DNA from: Prorocentrum cordatum
Lineage: Eukaryota > Sar > Dinophyceae > Prorocentrales > Prorocentraceae
DNA length: 64,000 nt
Direction: 5' to 3'
Assembly (NCBI GenBank): GCA_963575745.1
Contig: CAUYUJ010016912.1
Location: 22,501 to 86,500, forward strand
The notes under the pieces were generated by a model. The model saw only the letters and a program-made list of their open reading frames with translations, made no database searches and was not told the DNA's origin. Below, in pieces: positions 52,977 through 62,879 of the stretch. The number at the start of each line of letters is the position of its first letter. Positions within the stretch are counted from its first letter, which is position 1. A program made the position numbers and the translations under genes.

Positions 52977-53182
52977 TGGGGGAGGAGGAGGAGGAGGAGG
53001 AGGAGGAGGAGGAGGAGGAGGAGGGAGGAGGAGGAGAGGAGGAGGGAGGAGGAGGAGAGGAGGAGGAGGAGGAGAGGAGGAGGAGAGGAGGAGGAGGAGG
53101 AGGAGGATGGGGGAGGAGGAGGAGGAGGAGGAGGAGGAGGAGGAGGAGGAGGAGGGGGAGGAGGAGGAGGAGGAGGAGGGGA
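52977..53182. repeat. GGA array shared by NLR-4 (3' side) and NLR-3 (5' side)
   Basis: About 205 bp of GGA/GAG triplets. The 3' end of NLR-4 abuts one edge and the 5' end of NLR-3 the other, both read on the minus strand. Confidence 0.9.
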
Positions 53183-53256
53183 ACTGGGAACTGGTGACGA
53201 GAAAGCGTCTGCTCACAGACACCACTCTACGGAAGGTGAAAGCCCCAGACAATCAG

Positions 53257-54600
53257 TCACCCAGTGAGGGACTGCTCAGTCTTGGGGTGCTTGCCACGTT
53301 GCAAAGCACTGAGGACTGACCTCCTGCTCTTGGGCAAGTCTTTGGGGTCAGGGCAGGGGGAGCTGAAGGCCTTCCCCACCCTGACAGACCCGTGGGCCCC
53401 GCGCCGCCGACGCCAGACGACCGTGCCCGTGGCGGTAACGTCGTGTCCCCCAGGCGCGTGGCCCCAATCCGCCACCGCAGGCTCCACAGATCCCGCAGTA
53501 CACCCCAAGGGGGCCCCAGCCTCGCCCTCGCGGGCAGGCACAGGCCCCACGCACGCAGCCCCCTCAGAGGCCGAAGACGCCGAGCCCCCAGAACCAGCGC
53601 CGGCGGAAGCCCCAGCCGAGCCCCCAGCCCCAGCAGGCCCAAGCCTCGCAGCAGCAGGAGCGGGCCCAGCCGAGGCCACCGCCACACGGGCACCCCCAGG
53701 GCCACTAGGCGGCCCCCCCACATACCCCCAGCGGGCGGTGGGCGGCCTCACAGAGGCCCTGGCAGCAGCCTCGATCAGATTTGCCTGCGTACGAGAAATC
53801 GCAGAAGGCACGCGCCGACGATCCGTGCCCCCCGTCAGCTGCCTGCGCGCTTCAGCGGTTGTCGCCGTTCGGCGGCAGCGACGGCGCATGAGCTTCCCTC
53901 GAATTTCGATGAGGTCATGCTCGTGTATTAGCAGCACCATTCTGCCTGCATCTGCCTTGGGCGCTCTGCTCGGGGCGGCCGACAGGACTGCCTTCTCAGC
54001 CCGCAGCTCGAGCTGAAAGCTTCCCTGGACCGCCCGCGACAGATACTCGGCATGCTGAGCCGCCTCGGCCATCGAGGCCTTATAGAACCTAGCATGGGCC
54101 TCAGGGAGCTTGACCCAGAGGGCTCCCAGCTTAGCGAAAAAATCGGCCCAGTCATTCCCCGCGACCCAGAGGTAAGGAAGAGGCGGAGGGTCCTCGGGGG
54201 CGGGGAAGAGAACCTCATCCTCGGTCCTGTGGGAAGGGGCCCATGCGAAGGCAGGCGGCGTTCTTTTCAGCGCCACCAGCCTGCGCCACACTGCAGGGTA
54301 TGCACGGCTAGCATCAGTCAGGGCCTCAGTCTCTCCCTGACCCCAAAGCTTGCATTCCTTCACAAATTCCAGTAGGTCAGAAATCACACACTGGACCGAC
54401 GGCATGTGCTGTAGGGCCTTGAGGCCCGCCACACGCTCTGCACGGCCCACTGTCTGCTGCGCGCCTGCGAGCCCACCATGCATCGCACGAGTGGGGACTC
54501 CATTGGCGTTGATCATGACAGCAGACCGCCCGCACCGACGGAGCCCAGGATACTCATTGTGGTATCCCGAGCCATCAGTGAAAACACAATCGCTCCACCG
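53257..54600 (-). pseudogene. NLR-4 RNase H domain and C-terminal region
   Basis: The minus-strand frame carries all RNase H signatures: CVFTDGSGYHNE (first Asp, about 54575), GRAERVAGLKAL (Glu, about 54430), CVISDLLEF (Asp, about 54365) and FAWAPSHRT then VAGNDWADFFAK (His and last Asp, about 54140). Helices follow (EAAQHAEYLSRAVQGSFQ), then EHDLIEIRGKLMRRRCRRTA, a 150-residue Ala/Gly/Pro linker, HDVTATGTVVWRRRRGAHGS and a tail RGKHPKTEQSLTG ending at 53257. The two R-rich motifs look like CxxC knuckles whose cysteines have become arginine. The RNase H core is intact in this copy. Confidence 0.75.
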
Positions 54601-54621
54601 CTGAGGATCCGACTCCCAATC

Positions 54622-55032
54622 TCACCAGAAAAAACAGGGTGGCGACTCGGGCGGCGGCGGCACTTCAACATTGGGCCACCTGGGGATCCCGACAGAGAGG
54701 GCAAAGGAGTCAACATCCTGACGGCCCTCTCCAACCGGCCCATTCTCCAACATGGCGTCGCGAGCTGAGGCCAGCTTGGGATCGAGACCACAATCCTCCT
54801 CATCATCCAAAAGCCGCTGCGCGAGCGCTGGGCATTCAACAAAACAGTGGCCCAGTGTCTCAGCCTCGTGCTGGCACGCTCGACACTTTTGATCATTACA
54901 CATGCCTTTGCGGTGCAACTTAGCCTTTGGCCAAAGAGAGCCAGACCAGAGGCTGCGCAGAGCTCCGACCCTCCCCGCCCCAGTCACCGTAGCCCCCTCC
55001 CGCCCGCGCACGCTCGCAGGCCTCGCGGCCAT
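54622..55032 (-). pseudogene. NLR-4 zf-RVT-like zinc knuckle
   Basis: The minus-strand frame reads LWPKAKLHRKGMCNDQKCRA, CQHEAETLGHCFVECPALAQ, RLLDDEEDCG. The C-x4-C-x2-C, H-x3-C spacing with LGHCFVECP matches the zinc-binding region placed between RT and RNase H in many non-LTR elements. It overlaps the RT thumb frame (from 55289) by about 50 bp and the RNase H frame follows after another shift near 54610. Confidence 0.65.
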
Positions 55033-56432
55033 CGAGGCACGGCCGTGTCATGGTGAGAGGCAATCTGGCGCATCTGCCACCGCCGTGCCCCCTGCCTCAG
55101 GAGGTCGCGGAAAAAGCGAGGCGACGTGGCAAGTAGCGAAATCACTGGCCCTTCATCAAGCTGAATCAGCACCGACGACAACAGCGCCCAGCCAATCCGC
55201 TTGAGCGACAGGGCGGCCACTTTGAGCGGCCCACGCGCCGAGGCCCACGTCAGTTTGTCCTCGCCCGCCTCGACCCTGTCCAGCGTCACCCTCTAGGCTT
55301 TCTCTAGCGCACTCATGGGCACCGCCTGCCTCCACACGACCGCAGCGTAGTGCATGAGCGGCTCGACAGTTGCCGCGAAGACTGGGTCGTGCCACGGGTT
55401 CCTCTCGCTGGCCAGGTAGAGCGCGTTGCTTCCACCTCAGCCCTTGGCTCCAGCGAGTCGGGCCGCCTCCGAGCGCAGCGCGGCCAGCTCGGAGGGGGGC
55501 GCGCCACTCACCGCGGCCCCGTGGGCGGCTGCAGGCAGCAAGCCCGTCTGCCACAGGCGCGCCGCACGCCCTCCAGCAGCGCGTCGTAGTTGCGCCGCGC
55601 GCCTCAGGCGCGGCCTCACGTTCTTGAGCCTGGTCTTGACGACTCTCCTGCAGGCCCTGGTCCCGTTCAGGTCATGGCCCAGGTTCCTCATGTGCGGCTG
55701 CGATCCCATCCTGAGCTGCCTGGCATACTGCGCCGCTGCATCACGACTCCGCCTGGACGTCGCCACGTAGCCCGACTTGAGCTCCTGCAGCACGAGACCA
55801 ACATCCCCGACCTCATGCTTGAAACGTCTGACAGCCTGCCACAGTACTCGCACCCCTCTCAGGTCCGTGCCGATCCACTGCACTGAGGTGTCGTCGGCGA
55901 GCGTGCGCGGGATCACGTCGTATGTCGCGAGCCGCCTCGACGCCCGCGCCGTCGCCACCACCAGCGCCGCCATCGAGTGGGAGCAGCCCGCCAGGATGCC
56001 TTGGTGCGCCGTGAAACTCTTCGACGTCGAGCCGAACGCCTTGATGCGCCTCGGCAGATGGTGATACTTGAGGATGGCCCACATGAGGCGGAGCGGAAAA
56101 CCCATGGCCCGAGCATCCTCCAGCAACCTGCCTCCGATCAGGCTGTCAAACGCCGTCCACGCATCCAGGAGCACCGTGACGCTGTGCCCTCCATTGATAG
56201 CCATGATCTCAGCCGTCAGGTTGTGATGGAACGCTGCAGCCGTCGAGGTCTTGCCAGCCCCACCAGTACCCCAGAGATTTGGCACGTCCGCCTGGTCAAG
56301 CCAGGCACGTGAAATCGTCGAACGCGCTTCGCCCACAGACGGAGGAAGGAGTTCACCAGGGCAATCAGCCTGCATCCTCCACTCGCCTTGGGCAGGCGAA
56401 CCAGCACCGTGTACACCCTGTCCGTCGGCCAC
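54984..56432 (-). pseudogene. NLR-4 reverse transcriptase, motifs A-C and thumb
   Basis: Frame 56432-55437 reads VTVLLDAWTAFDSLIGGR (motif A, Asp), SFTAHQGILAGCSHSM (motif B) and VIPRTLADDTSVQWIG (motif C, ADD), then thumb-type sequence to LAALRSEAARLAGAKG and TGA (55437-55439). The same frame continues GGSNALYLASERNPWHDPVF, AATVEPLMHYAAVVWRQAVP, ALEKA, TAG (55293-55295), RVTLDRVEAGEDKLTWASAR and LLSSVLIQLDEGPVISLL. Both stops could come from one C-to-T change of CGA and CAG. Catalytic aspartates are intact. Confidence 0.75.
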
Positions 56433-58223
56433 ACCCCCAGCTTTTCACACTGGCTGAAGAGCGCTGACAGCACGTAAAGGCCGATGTCACTGAGGTGCCA
56501 GGGGGCCCGCGGGGCGATGCCCGACTGGCCCACCGCAGTGCGCTCCTTGAAACACAGCGCTGCACGTCGAAGGTGACCGATGCTCATCCGCGGCAGCTCG
56601 GCCCAGTCCTCGAAATCAGGTGGCTTCTCCAGGGCGCCTTGCTCATGGACTGTCCACACCTCCTTCCAACCATCGAGCTCGCGGTCAGCCATCTGGCGCG
56701 GGCTGGCCTTCGTGGTGGCCCCGCGGACCTCAGCCTCAGGAGGTAGCCTCGTGAAGCGGTGTGCCGCACTCGCACCGCCTGTGAGGCTCTTGGCTGCCCA
56801 CGCCCGCCATTCCTTCTCACGCTCCCCATTGTAGCGCCTGGTGCACCTATTGGCCTCCGCCACGACCCCCTCGACCCTGGCGGCCCAAGTCCCCTTGCTC
56901 ATCTGGCCCACGCCGCCCAAGAACCACTGCACGACGTCCTCCGAAAGCTGGTCAAGCACACGTTGCGACTTCGCCACGTTGCCGTAGTAGCGGTGAGTCT
57001 CGAGGATGAGGTCAACCGCCCGCCCGATGCCGTCCAGGTCGCACAACAGCAGCTTGACTAAGCGCGAGCGGGCTGCATCCAGATGCCGAGCCGACCTCGC
57101 CGCCACCATGTGGGCGCTGACCTCCGGGTCGTACAGCTTCCTGCGTCGCGGCGGCTGCCGCGTCGGCTGGACCAGCTTGAAGACAGGCTCGCCCGCCCTG
57201 CCCGTGCGCTGCCGCCTCTCCGCCCCCACGAGATACCAGCGGCCGCAGAGCTCGGCCTCAGCCATGCTGACGACCGCGCCCCACGCCTGCGCGAGGCGCC
57301 CAGGCTCCTCCGCCGCGAGGACGTGCTGCAGCGCCGCCCGCCACCCTCTGTCATGAGGGAAGAGCGCCGCGCCCGCGGGCGGCACCGCAGCGAACCCCCG
57401 CGGTTCGACGGCGACCCTGACAAAGGACTCGCGGTCGACCGTGGCCAGGTTCACGTGCACGGGGACGTGTGGGTGCAGTGCCGCGTCCGTCGTGACCCAA
57501 GCCTCGCCTAGCCTCGGGTCCAGGTTCGGCGCCGCGATGAGGTAGTCCAGGCAGGAGCCCTCCACCGACTGCCAGCACGTCGGCCCTGTCGGGGCGATCG
57601 GGGCGCCCCGCACCTGCTCGAGCCAAGGCCCCTTCAACTCGTCCAGCTCCATGTTCCAGTCGCCCATGGCCACCCAATCCAGCCCGCGTGCGTTGAGCAC
57701 GCTGAGGTAGCGCTGCCGCTCGTGGACCGTATCTGAGTTGTCGTCGTCCATGCCTACGGAGTGCCTCAAGTAGGCCACGACAACGATGAGCCCTCCCTTT
57801 ACGCCCCAGTGCACGTGGCCCGCTAACACCCGCGCCTCCTCCAGAACGTGGGACGGCATGAAGGGCGGCGCCGTCGCGGGGATGACACTGCGCGTGAGGA
57901 GCGCGACGCCACCCGAGACATCCAGTGGGCCACTGCCTGTGGCCATGCCTGGGGCCCGCAGACCATGGAATCCCAAGTCCTTCACCTGGCCTTGCAAGGA
58001 GCCCAACTTGTCGCCCAAGACACGATGCTCCTGCACGCCGAAAATGTCACCCTTCGGGTCGCCAGCGAGGTACTCGGTCAGCCCTCTCGCACATGAAACG
58101 TTGACCGTGGTCAACACGCTTTTCACAGCATCCGAACTGTCACCATGCTTTGTAATACCAGAAACTCCCATCATCATACTGAATAAGGTACTCCAGAAAA
58201 CACCAAAGCTCGGCCCCCGACGC
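56216..58223 (-). pseudogene. NLR-4 endonuclease (EEP) and start of reverse transcriptase
   Basis: The minus-strand frame is coding from about 58200: MGVSGITKHGDSSDAVKSVL, TEYLAGDPKGDIFGVQEHRV (catalytic Glu at the QEH box, about 58030), DVSGGVALLTRSV, LIVVVAYLRHS, LDWVAMGDWNMELDEL (GDWN box, about 57650), SCLDYLIAAP (about 57550) and LHPHVPVHVNL (terminal His; the usual Ser-Asp before it is Pro). A 250-residue linker and the RT entrance follow: ERTAVGQSGIAPRAPW, KLGVWPTDRVYTVLVRLPKA, SGGCRLIALVNSFLRLWAKR. The frame is lost near 56250, where the next RT frame takes over. Upstream of 58223 the same open frame is only a shadow of ORF1. Confidence 0.75.
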
Positions 58224-59417
58224 CTAGTAGGCACGATAAGCCCACGCACTGGCCGCTGCCGCGATCTGGTGCGCCTTTGCCCTGATCTCCGCCTCCTCCG
58301 TGGGGGCCTTGAACCCTGCGGCCTCGATGCTGTCGCGCAGCTGCTCGAGTGGCGCCTTGTCGGCCACCATGCGTAGCCTCTTGGCGTCGGGCGGTGCCGT
58401 CGCCACGCCACCAGGATCCAGGTCGCCAGCAGGACGGACACGCGTCGCAGCCCTGGGGCCGAGCGACGCCGCGAACTTGGGGTGGGCCAGGAACTTCTCA
58501 GTGACCTCGCCCGAAGCCCCCAACTCCTTGAGCAGGTCGGCCAGGGCGTCGAGGTTTGGTGCCCCACCTGGGGCCCCTTCGGACTCCTTCGCATCTGGTG
58601 GCCTGGGCACCTGGGCACTGAGCACCCGCAACTGCTCCTCCAGCTCGGCCTCATCAGCACGCAGCTTGCTGCCCTTCTCGCGCTCGGTCTCCAGCGCAGC
58701 CTGCGCCCTGGTGACTGCCTCCTGCGCCTTGGCCACCGCCGCGTCCTGCTTGGTGATGGCGTCCTGCTTGGACTTGAGCTTCTTCTGCAGGGTGAGAAGC
58801 TGCGCGACCACTGGCTTCTTGGCGCGCACCTGCTCTGCCAAGAGCTGCCGCTGGGCCGCGATCCTCTCGATCGTGTCGAGGATGTCTTTCCCTGGGTCGG
58901 AGATACTACGCAGCGCACGTAGCTGGCCATCAAGATGTTCGATTTTGCGCTGCTCGTCTCCTCCATCTGCGGTCTCCTCAGCCTCAGCGCCGCTGGGCGC
59001 CTCCGCCGCGGAGCCCTTCTTGCCCTCCGCCCGCAACGTCTTGAGCTCCTCGCGCAGCCTGGTGACCTCCCGCTGCAAAGCGGGGTGCTGCCCAGCAGCG
59101 CCTGCACCCCCTCCAGCACCAGTGGTGCCACTGTGGCCGCGGCGCAGCCCCTCCTCCCCTCGGACGTGGCCCAGGAAGGTGCGGTCCTTGGCGCCGCCGC
59201 AGAAGTGACATAGCTGCTTGGAACCGAACGTGATGCATGGCATCCCGATCTTGGGCCCGCGCTCGTACTTGCAGAAACGGCAGTGCCAGTCAGGCTTGCC
59301 CTCGCCGCCACTGCCGCCTTGTCCACCTGGCGCCACGGTCCCTCGCCCACTCTGGAGAGCAACGAGGCCAGCCACAGGGCTGGGAGAGGCGGAAGCAACA
59401 CTGTCGGGCGGAAACAC
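58224..59417 (-). CDS. NLR-4 ORF1: zinc-finger and coiled-coil (Gag-like) protein
   Basis: About 397 codons, uninterrupted, minus strand. Residues 40-75 carry two CxxC pairs and associated histidines: HCRFCKYERGPK and KQLCHFCGGAKDRTFLGH. Residues about 95-275 are a long coiled coil (LQREVTRLREELKTLRAEG, LRADEAELEEQLRVLSAQ) and the C-terminus is Ala-rich and helical, ending AYRAY and TAG. The open stretch starts at a GTG and has an in-frame TAG a few codons upstream, while the ATG at 59473 next to the leader relic is in another frame, so the N-terminus is probably shifted. Nucleic-acid binding and particle formation are inferred from this layout. Confidence 0.65.
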   Translation of the reverse strand: MFPPDSVASASPSPVAGLVALQSGRGTVAPGGQGGSGGEGKPDWHCRFCKYERGPKIGMPCITFGSKQLCHFCGGAKDRTFLGHVRGEEGLRRGHSGTTGAGGGAGAAGQHPALQREVTRLREELKTLRAEGKKGSAAEAPSGAEAEETADGGDEQRKIEHLDGQLRALRSISDPGKDILDTIERIAAQRQLLAEQVRAKKPVVAQLLTLQKKLKSKQDAITKQDAAVAKAQEAVTRAQAALETEREKGSKLRADEAELEEQLRVLSAQVPRPPDAKESEGAPGGAPNLDALADLLKELGASGEVTEKFLAHPKFAASLGPRAATRVRPAGDLDPGGVATAPPDAKRLRMVADKAPLEQLRDSIEAAGFKAPTEEAEIRAKAHQIAAAASAWAYRAY

Positions 59418-59473
59418 CCTGGCACTGGCCGCGGACTAGCGGCATCCACGTGTTCCCCTGTGGAACAAAACAT

Positions 59474-59495
59474 CTTGAGCCAAACTGGCTACGGA
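59474..59495 (-). other. Near-perfect dinoflagellate spliced-leader sequence at the NLR-4 5' end
   Basis: The minus strand reads TCCGTAGCCAG then TTTGGCTCAAG, 21 of 22 positions identical to the dinoflagellate SL (T to G at position 11), and the ATG at 59473-59471 follows with no gap. It directly abuts the GGA array. This is a genomic relic of a trans-spliced transcript end, not an SL RNA gene: no downstream SL-gene donor follows. Confidence 0.9.
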
Positions 59496-59665
59496 AGAGG
59501 AGGAGGAGGAGGAGGAGGAGGAAGAGGAGGAGGAGGAGGAGGAGGAGGAGGGGGAGGATGGGGGAGGAGGAGGAGGAAGGGGAGGATGGGGGGGGGGGGG
59601 AGGAGGAGGAGGGGGAGGAGGCGGAGGAGGAGGAGGAGGAGGAAGAGGAGGAGGAGACGGGAGTT
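59496..59665. repeat. GGA array at the 5' edge of NLR-4
   Basis: GGA/GAG triplets with a G-run at 59589-59600. Confidence 0.9.
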
Positions 59666-59847
59666 TGGAAGGCGGCACGGGCCCCCGCCTGGAGGAAGAC
59701 GCCCACCGCGCAGGAGCCCGAGACGGACGCGCCCGCAGAGCGGTGGCGGCCATGCGGCCGCAAGATTCGGCTTGTCTCATTCAGAGGATGCAGCGCAAGA
59801 GTGGAAGAATGGGGGGGGGGGCGGGGGGGGGGGGGGACGGGGGCGCA
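59666..59847. other. Spacer with long G-runs
   Basis: 59810-59836 carries runs of 12 and 13 G separated by one C, a strong quadruplex candidate and a likely site of sequencing error. No gene seen. Confidence 0.6.
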
Positions 59848-60660
59848 TCAGCATCGGCAGCGTCCGCGAGCGAAGGGCGGGGAGAGGCAGGGGGGCCAGG
59901 CGGGGGCGGCAGAGAAATCTGAGCGAGCATGGGAGAGACAGTGGGCGTGGCCACCACTGGGCACGCGGGAGAGATTTGACGAGACGTCGTCGAGCGAAGA
60001 GGCACATAGAAATATCTGGGTGGGCGGGGCCAGGGGCGAAACAGGCGAGGATATACAGGGGAAGAGACGGGAGGGCGCCCTACTCCCCAGGGGGTCGTCC
60101 GCGTCACTGACCCGCTGGGCGAGGTTGACGCCGATGGAGCAATCGGAGCACGAGGAGGCTGGGGTCGAGCGCGCCACCGAGGAAGACAAGCCAGTGGACC
60201 GACTCGCGGAAACAGGTGTCGTCAACTCAAATGGTCCACGCGCCGCCACCAACGTCGACGGGCTGTCGCTAGAAAGTCCAGCACGTGGCGACGTGATGCC
60301 CGAACGCGACAACGGGGCTTGCGATCCAACGCCAGAGGCAGGCTCGCCTGGTGGGAGGTGCCCAGAGCGCGGCGGCGTTGAGCCCGAGCACGACAACGGG
60401 GCTTGCGATCTAACGCCAGGGGCCATCAGGCCATCGTCGAGGCGTCCGCAGGGTGGCGACGGCGAGCCCGAACACGACAACGGGACTTGCGTTCCAACGC
60501 TCTCCGTGGGGGGCACCACGGCGAATCCAGCAGCGGCAGGAGGCGACGGCGAGCCCGAACACAGCGCCGGGACTTGCGATCTAACGCCCCTGCAAACGCC
60601 CGACGAGGAAAACTACTTGCATCCAGCACGTGGCGACGGTGAGCCCGACGCCAACGACGG
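59848..60660 (-). pseudogene. NLR-5 C-terminal tandem-repeat region
   Basis: In the same frame as the upstream zinc region, after a single TAG (60613-60615), the minus strand reads five or six repeats of V(R/G)(S/T)Q(V/A)P, (L/A)SCSGS, PSP, each 28-30 residues: VRTQVPSLASGSPSP, VRSQVPALCSGSPSP, VGTQVPLSCSGSPSP, VRSQAPLSCSGSTPP, VGSQAPLSRSGITSP. DNA landmarks lie at 60299, 60383, 60467, 60554 and 60644, spacings 84, 84, 87 and 90, all multiples of three. The plus strand is also open through the region (PEHDNGTCDLTP repeats), but the minus frame is the one continuous with recognisable retroelement protein. Function unknown. Confidence 0.55.
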
Positions 60661-61797
60661 GACTTGCGTTCTAACTGAGCACGTAGAAGCAGAGGCTGGA
60701 ACATGACCTTGACTCCTGCAGGGCCCTGAACAGGGCAATCTGAAGGCGGCCCCAACTCCTGGTCTGCTCGACGACGTCATCGGCAGAGAGCACGCAGTTG
60801 TTGGTGACGCAGTAACCGCCGAAGACGATCCCGCAGACGCACCTCCCGACAGCCTACCTTCTGCCTTATTCCCGCCAGGGCCCTCAACAGGAACTGGACT
60901 GGACGGACCGTTGCAGGATGCGCCGCGCTCTGGGTCCGAGGAGCTGCAGTCGGAAGTCGTGCTGGAGTCGGGCGTTGAAGAAAGACTATGGATGCGAGTG
61001 GAGCCAATGAGCACCCTCGGCGACTGGATCCACTTCTGCAGCGCCCGCGCAGGACGCGAGAGACGCAGAGACCGCGCAGCAGCAGCCGCGAGCGAGGAAA
61101 GAGTTCTGGGGACTATGGTACCGCCGCGCTCCCTGGACATGTTAGATATCTGGTAAGCAACAAACATCTTCTCAAACCTCGCGGGCCTGGGCTCCGTGAG
61201 GCCCAATCGTGCTTGAAGTGAGACAGGAACGTCACGGCCGAGAGCTCGACCCGTGGCGCGACGCAGCCGCGGGCGCGCCAGGTAGTGCGCGAGTCGATCA
61301 GGTCGGCTGCGTCCGCGGCGACAGCGGAGTAGGCCGTCGGGGTGTGCAATGCGGGCAGACGCCAGCCGACCGTCGGTCCAAGTCCCGACCGCGGCCTTGG
61401 CCCAGCTCTGCGGGAGGAGGCGCGTGAGCTCGCGAATCTCCTCCCAGTGGACACGACGCAGGAAGGGCTCGTAGTCGCGCAGAACCCGGTTCAGGCATCG
61501 CTCGATGGCACGGCTCAGCGCGCGCCCAGCTGCGAGAAGGCCCGAGAGAGTGGCGGCGACAGCACGTTGAGATCGAGGACGTCGGTCAGCGCAGGACAGC
61601 TCGTCAATGAGGGGGGATCGAGCGGCCACCATCCAGTCGTCAGAGGAGAGATAGAGCGCGCCGTCGAGGTTCTCAACGAAAGCAGGCGCCTTCCAGAAAC
61701 TAGAGTACATGCGCGTCCGAACGGTGGCGGAGAATGGAATATCAGCAAACTGTCCGTCGGCAACTTCCTGCCGCCAGCCAATCGCCGTGGCCTTCAT
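60661..61797 (-). pseudogene. NLR-5 thumb and zinc-knuckle region
   Basis: The minus-strand frame reads QFADIPFSATVRTRMYSSFW, RRVHWEEIRELTRLLPQSW, KAAVGTWTDGRLASARIAH, LLRCRRGRSRPDRLAHYLA, RPRLRR, then VSLQARLGLTEPRPARFEKM and FVAYQISNM. The order (helices, T-W-x-D/N-G, a Cys/Asp-R-L-x-H-Y block, then R-L-G-L) matches the region after RT in these elements. Expected zinc cysteines are partly replaced by arginine (C in LLRC kept, the final one lost in ARPRLR). Ser/Pro-rich sequence follows. Confidence 0.55.
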
Positions 61798-62019
61798 CAG
61801 GTCGAGGTAGGTCGGGAAGCCGCGGGAGGTGATGGCATCAGCCCGAAGCAGTGCAGCGGCGGCATGAGCGGTCCAAGAGGGCAGACGAGGCCCGCCCCAA
61901 CACTGAAGTGCAGGGACAGCTTCATTGCTGATTATGCCGATCGGGCACCGCAGGACTTGCGAGACGACGCCTATCTCGAACGCGAGGAAGGAGGACGGCG
62001 TCGGGGCAAACTGGGCAAC

Positions 62020-62875
62020 CTAAGAAATAACAGAGTGAACGCGGGTACGGCACAGAGCGGAGTTGACACTACTTGCCGCGCCGTCGCGGCTGAGCATGCG
62101 ACTTCTCGTGCGGACTTTGGCTTGGGGGTCGCGCCAGCACCGTTCAACAGTGGCGCTTGGTCCGAGCCAGATGCCAAGATGAAGCGTGCATCCGTCAATG
62201 ACGAACTCAGCCCGTTCAGGGACATAGCGGCCCAGGAGACCCCGAACCTCGCCTGGGAGAGCCTCGGAGATCGAGCCCACGAGGGGAACCGCTGTGCATG
62301 TACTAATCTTAATAGAGAGCCCCACAATCAGCTTCATGGTCTGGAGGACCTCAAAGACAATCCGAATAAACAGCGCACTCGAACAAGACTACCCCCTAAT
62401 CGCCAGCACGCGCTCGTCCCAGCCCTTTACCGACGCCCTCCAAGTTCACTTCCAGGTCCTGGAGCATCGGGGCAGAGGCCAGAGCATGCAAGGAGCCCGA
62501 GAGACCACGCCCTTGGATGGTCCCAGATCTCAGCCAGAAAACTTCCACCAGAACGCCCCAATCAGCAATGGCCCCTCGGGCAGCTTCGCACAGGAACCCG
62601 ACGCAGGAGAGGGGCGCCTCGCAGAGCCCCAGGGCGCCCAGGAGCTGCATGAGGAAGGGCTGGGAGAGGCTGGGGAAGGCCTGGCCGCAGTCAAAGCCGA
62701 GCAAAACCGGGAACTTGTTTCGAGCAAGTGGGTGCTGAGAGGCGGCGCGGCCAAGGGCGTCGCGCCCAAGATCATTGCATCCGCAGTTGCGTCCAGAGAA
62801 ATAAGGCCACGTTAAGGTGGTGGGACCGCGAAGTCAACGACTGGCTTCGCAATGATATTCACGACCGACCTCATA
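62020..62875 (-). pseudogene. NLR-5 reverse transcriptase catalytic region
   Basis: The minus strand reads GLRNTDMKIMRSVVNIIAK (template-primer motif, frame ending near 62812). After a shift come RGFISGRNCG, VLLGFDCGQAFPSLSQPF (motif A, Asp plus A-F) and SGTIQGRGLSGSLHAL (motif B, Q-G-x-x-L-S). Motif C is destroyed: RAGD then TAG (62396-62398) then GVVLFECA, where ADD-x-G-V-V would be expected. The next frame (62337-62020) continues MKLIVGLSIKIST, LPGEVRGLLGRYVPERAEFV and LHLGIWLGPSA. A 20-base G run lies just upstream at 62971-62990. Confidence 0.65.
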
Positions 62876-62879
62876 ATCT

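Larger units (their letters stand above)
53183..59495 (-). mobile_element. NLR-4: nearly full-length non-LTR retroelement flanked by GGA arrays
   Basis: About 6.3 kb on the minus strand from a near-perfect spliced-leader relic (59495-59474) to the GGA array at 53182. Order: zinc finger/coiled-coil ORF1, EEP endonuclease, reverse transcriptase, zf-RVT-like knuckle, RNase H, Pro/Ala/Gly-rich C-terminus. GGA triplets lie on both sides (52977-53182 and 59496-59665), as for NLR-1. Frame changes near 58200, 56250, 55000 and 54620, plus TGA at 55437-55439 and TAG at 55293-55295, show that it is inactive. It is the best preserved element in the window. Confidence 0.8.

Noticed and set aside
59237-60706. 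Plus-strand 489-codon gene with PEHDNGTC repeats
   Set aside because: The first third translates a GGA array and the minus strand carries a frame continuous with recognisable retroelement protein; kept only as an alternative reading.
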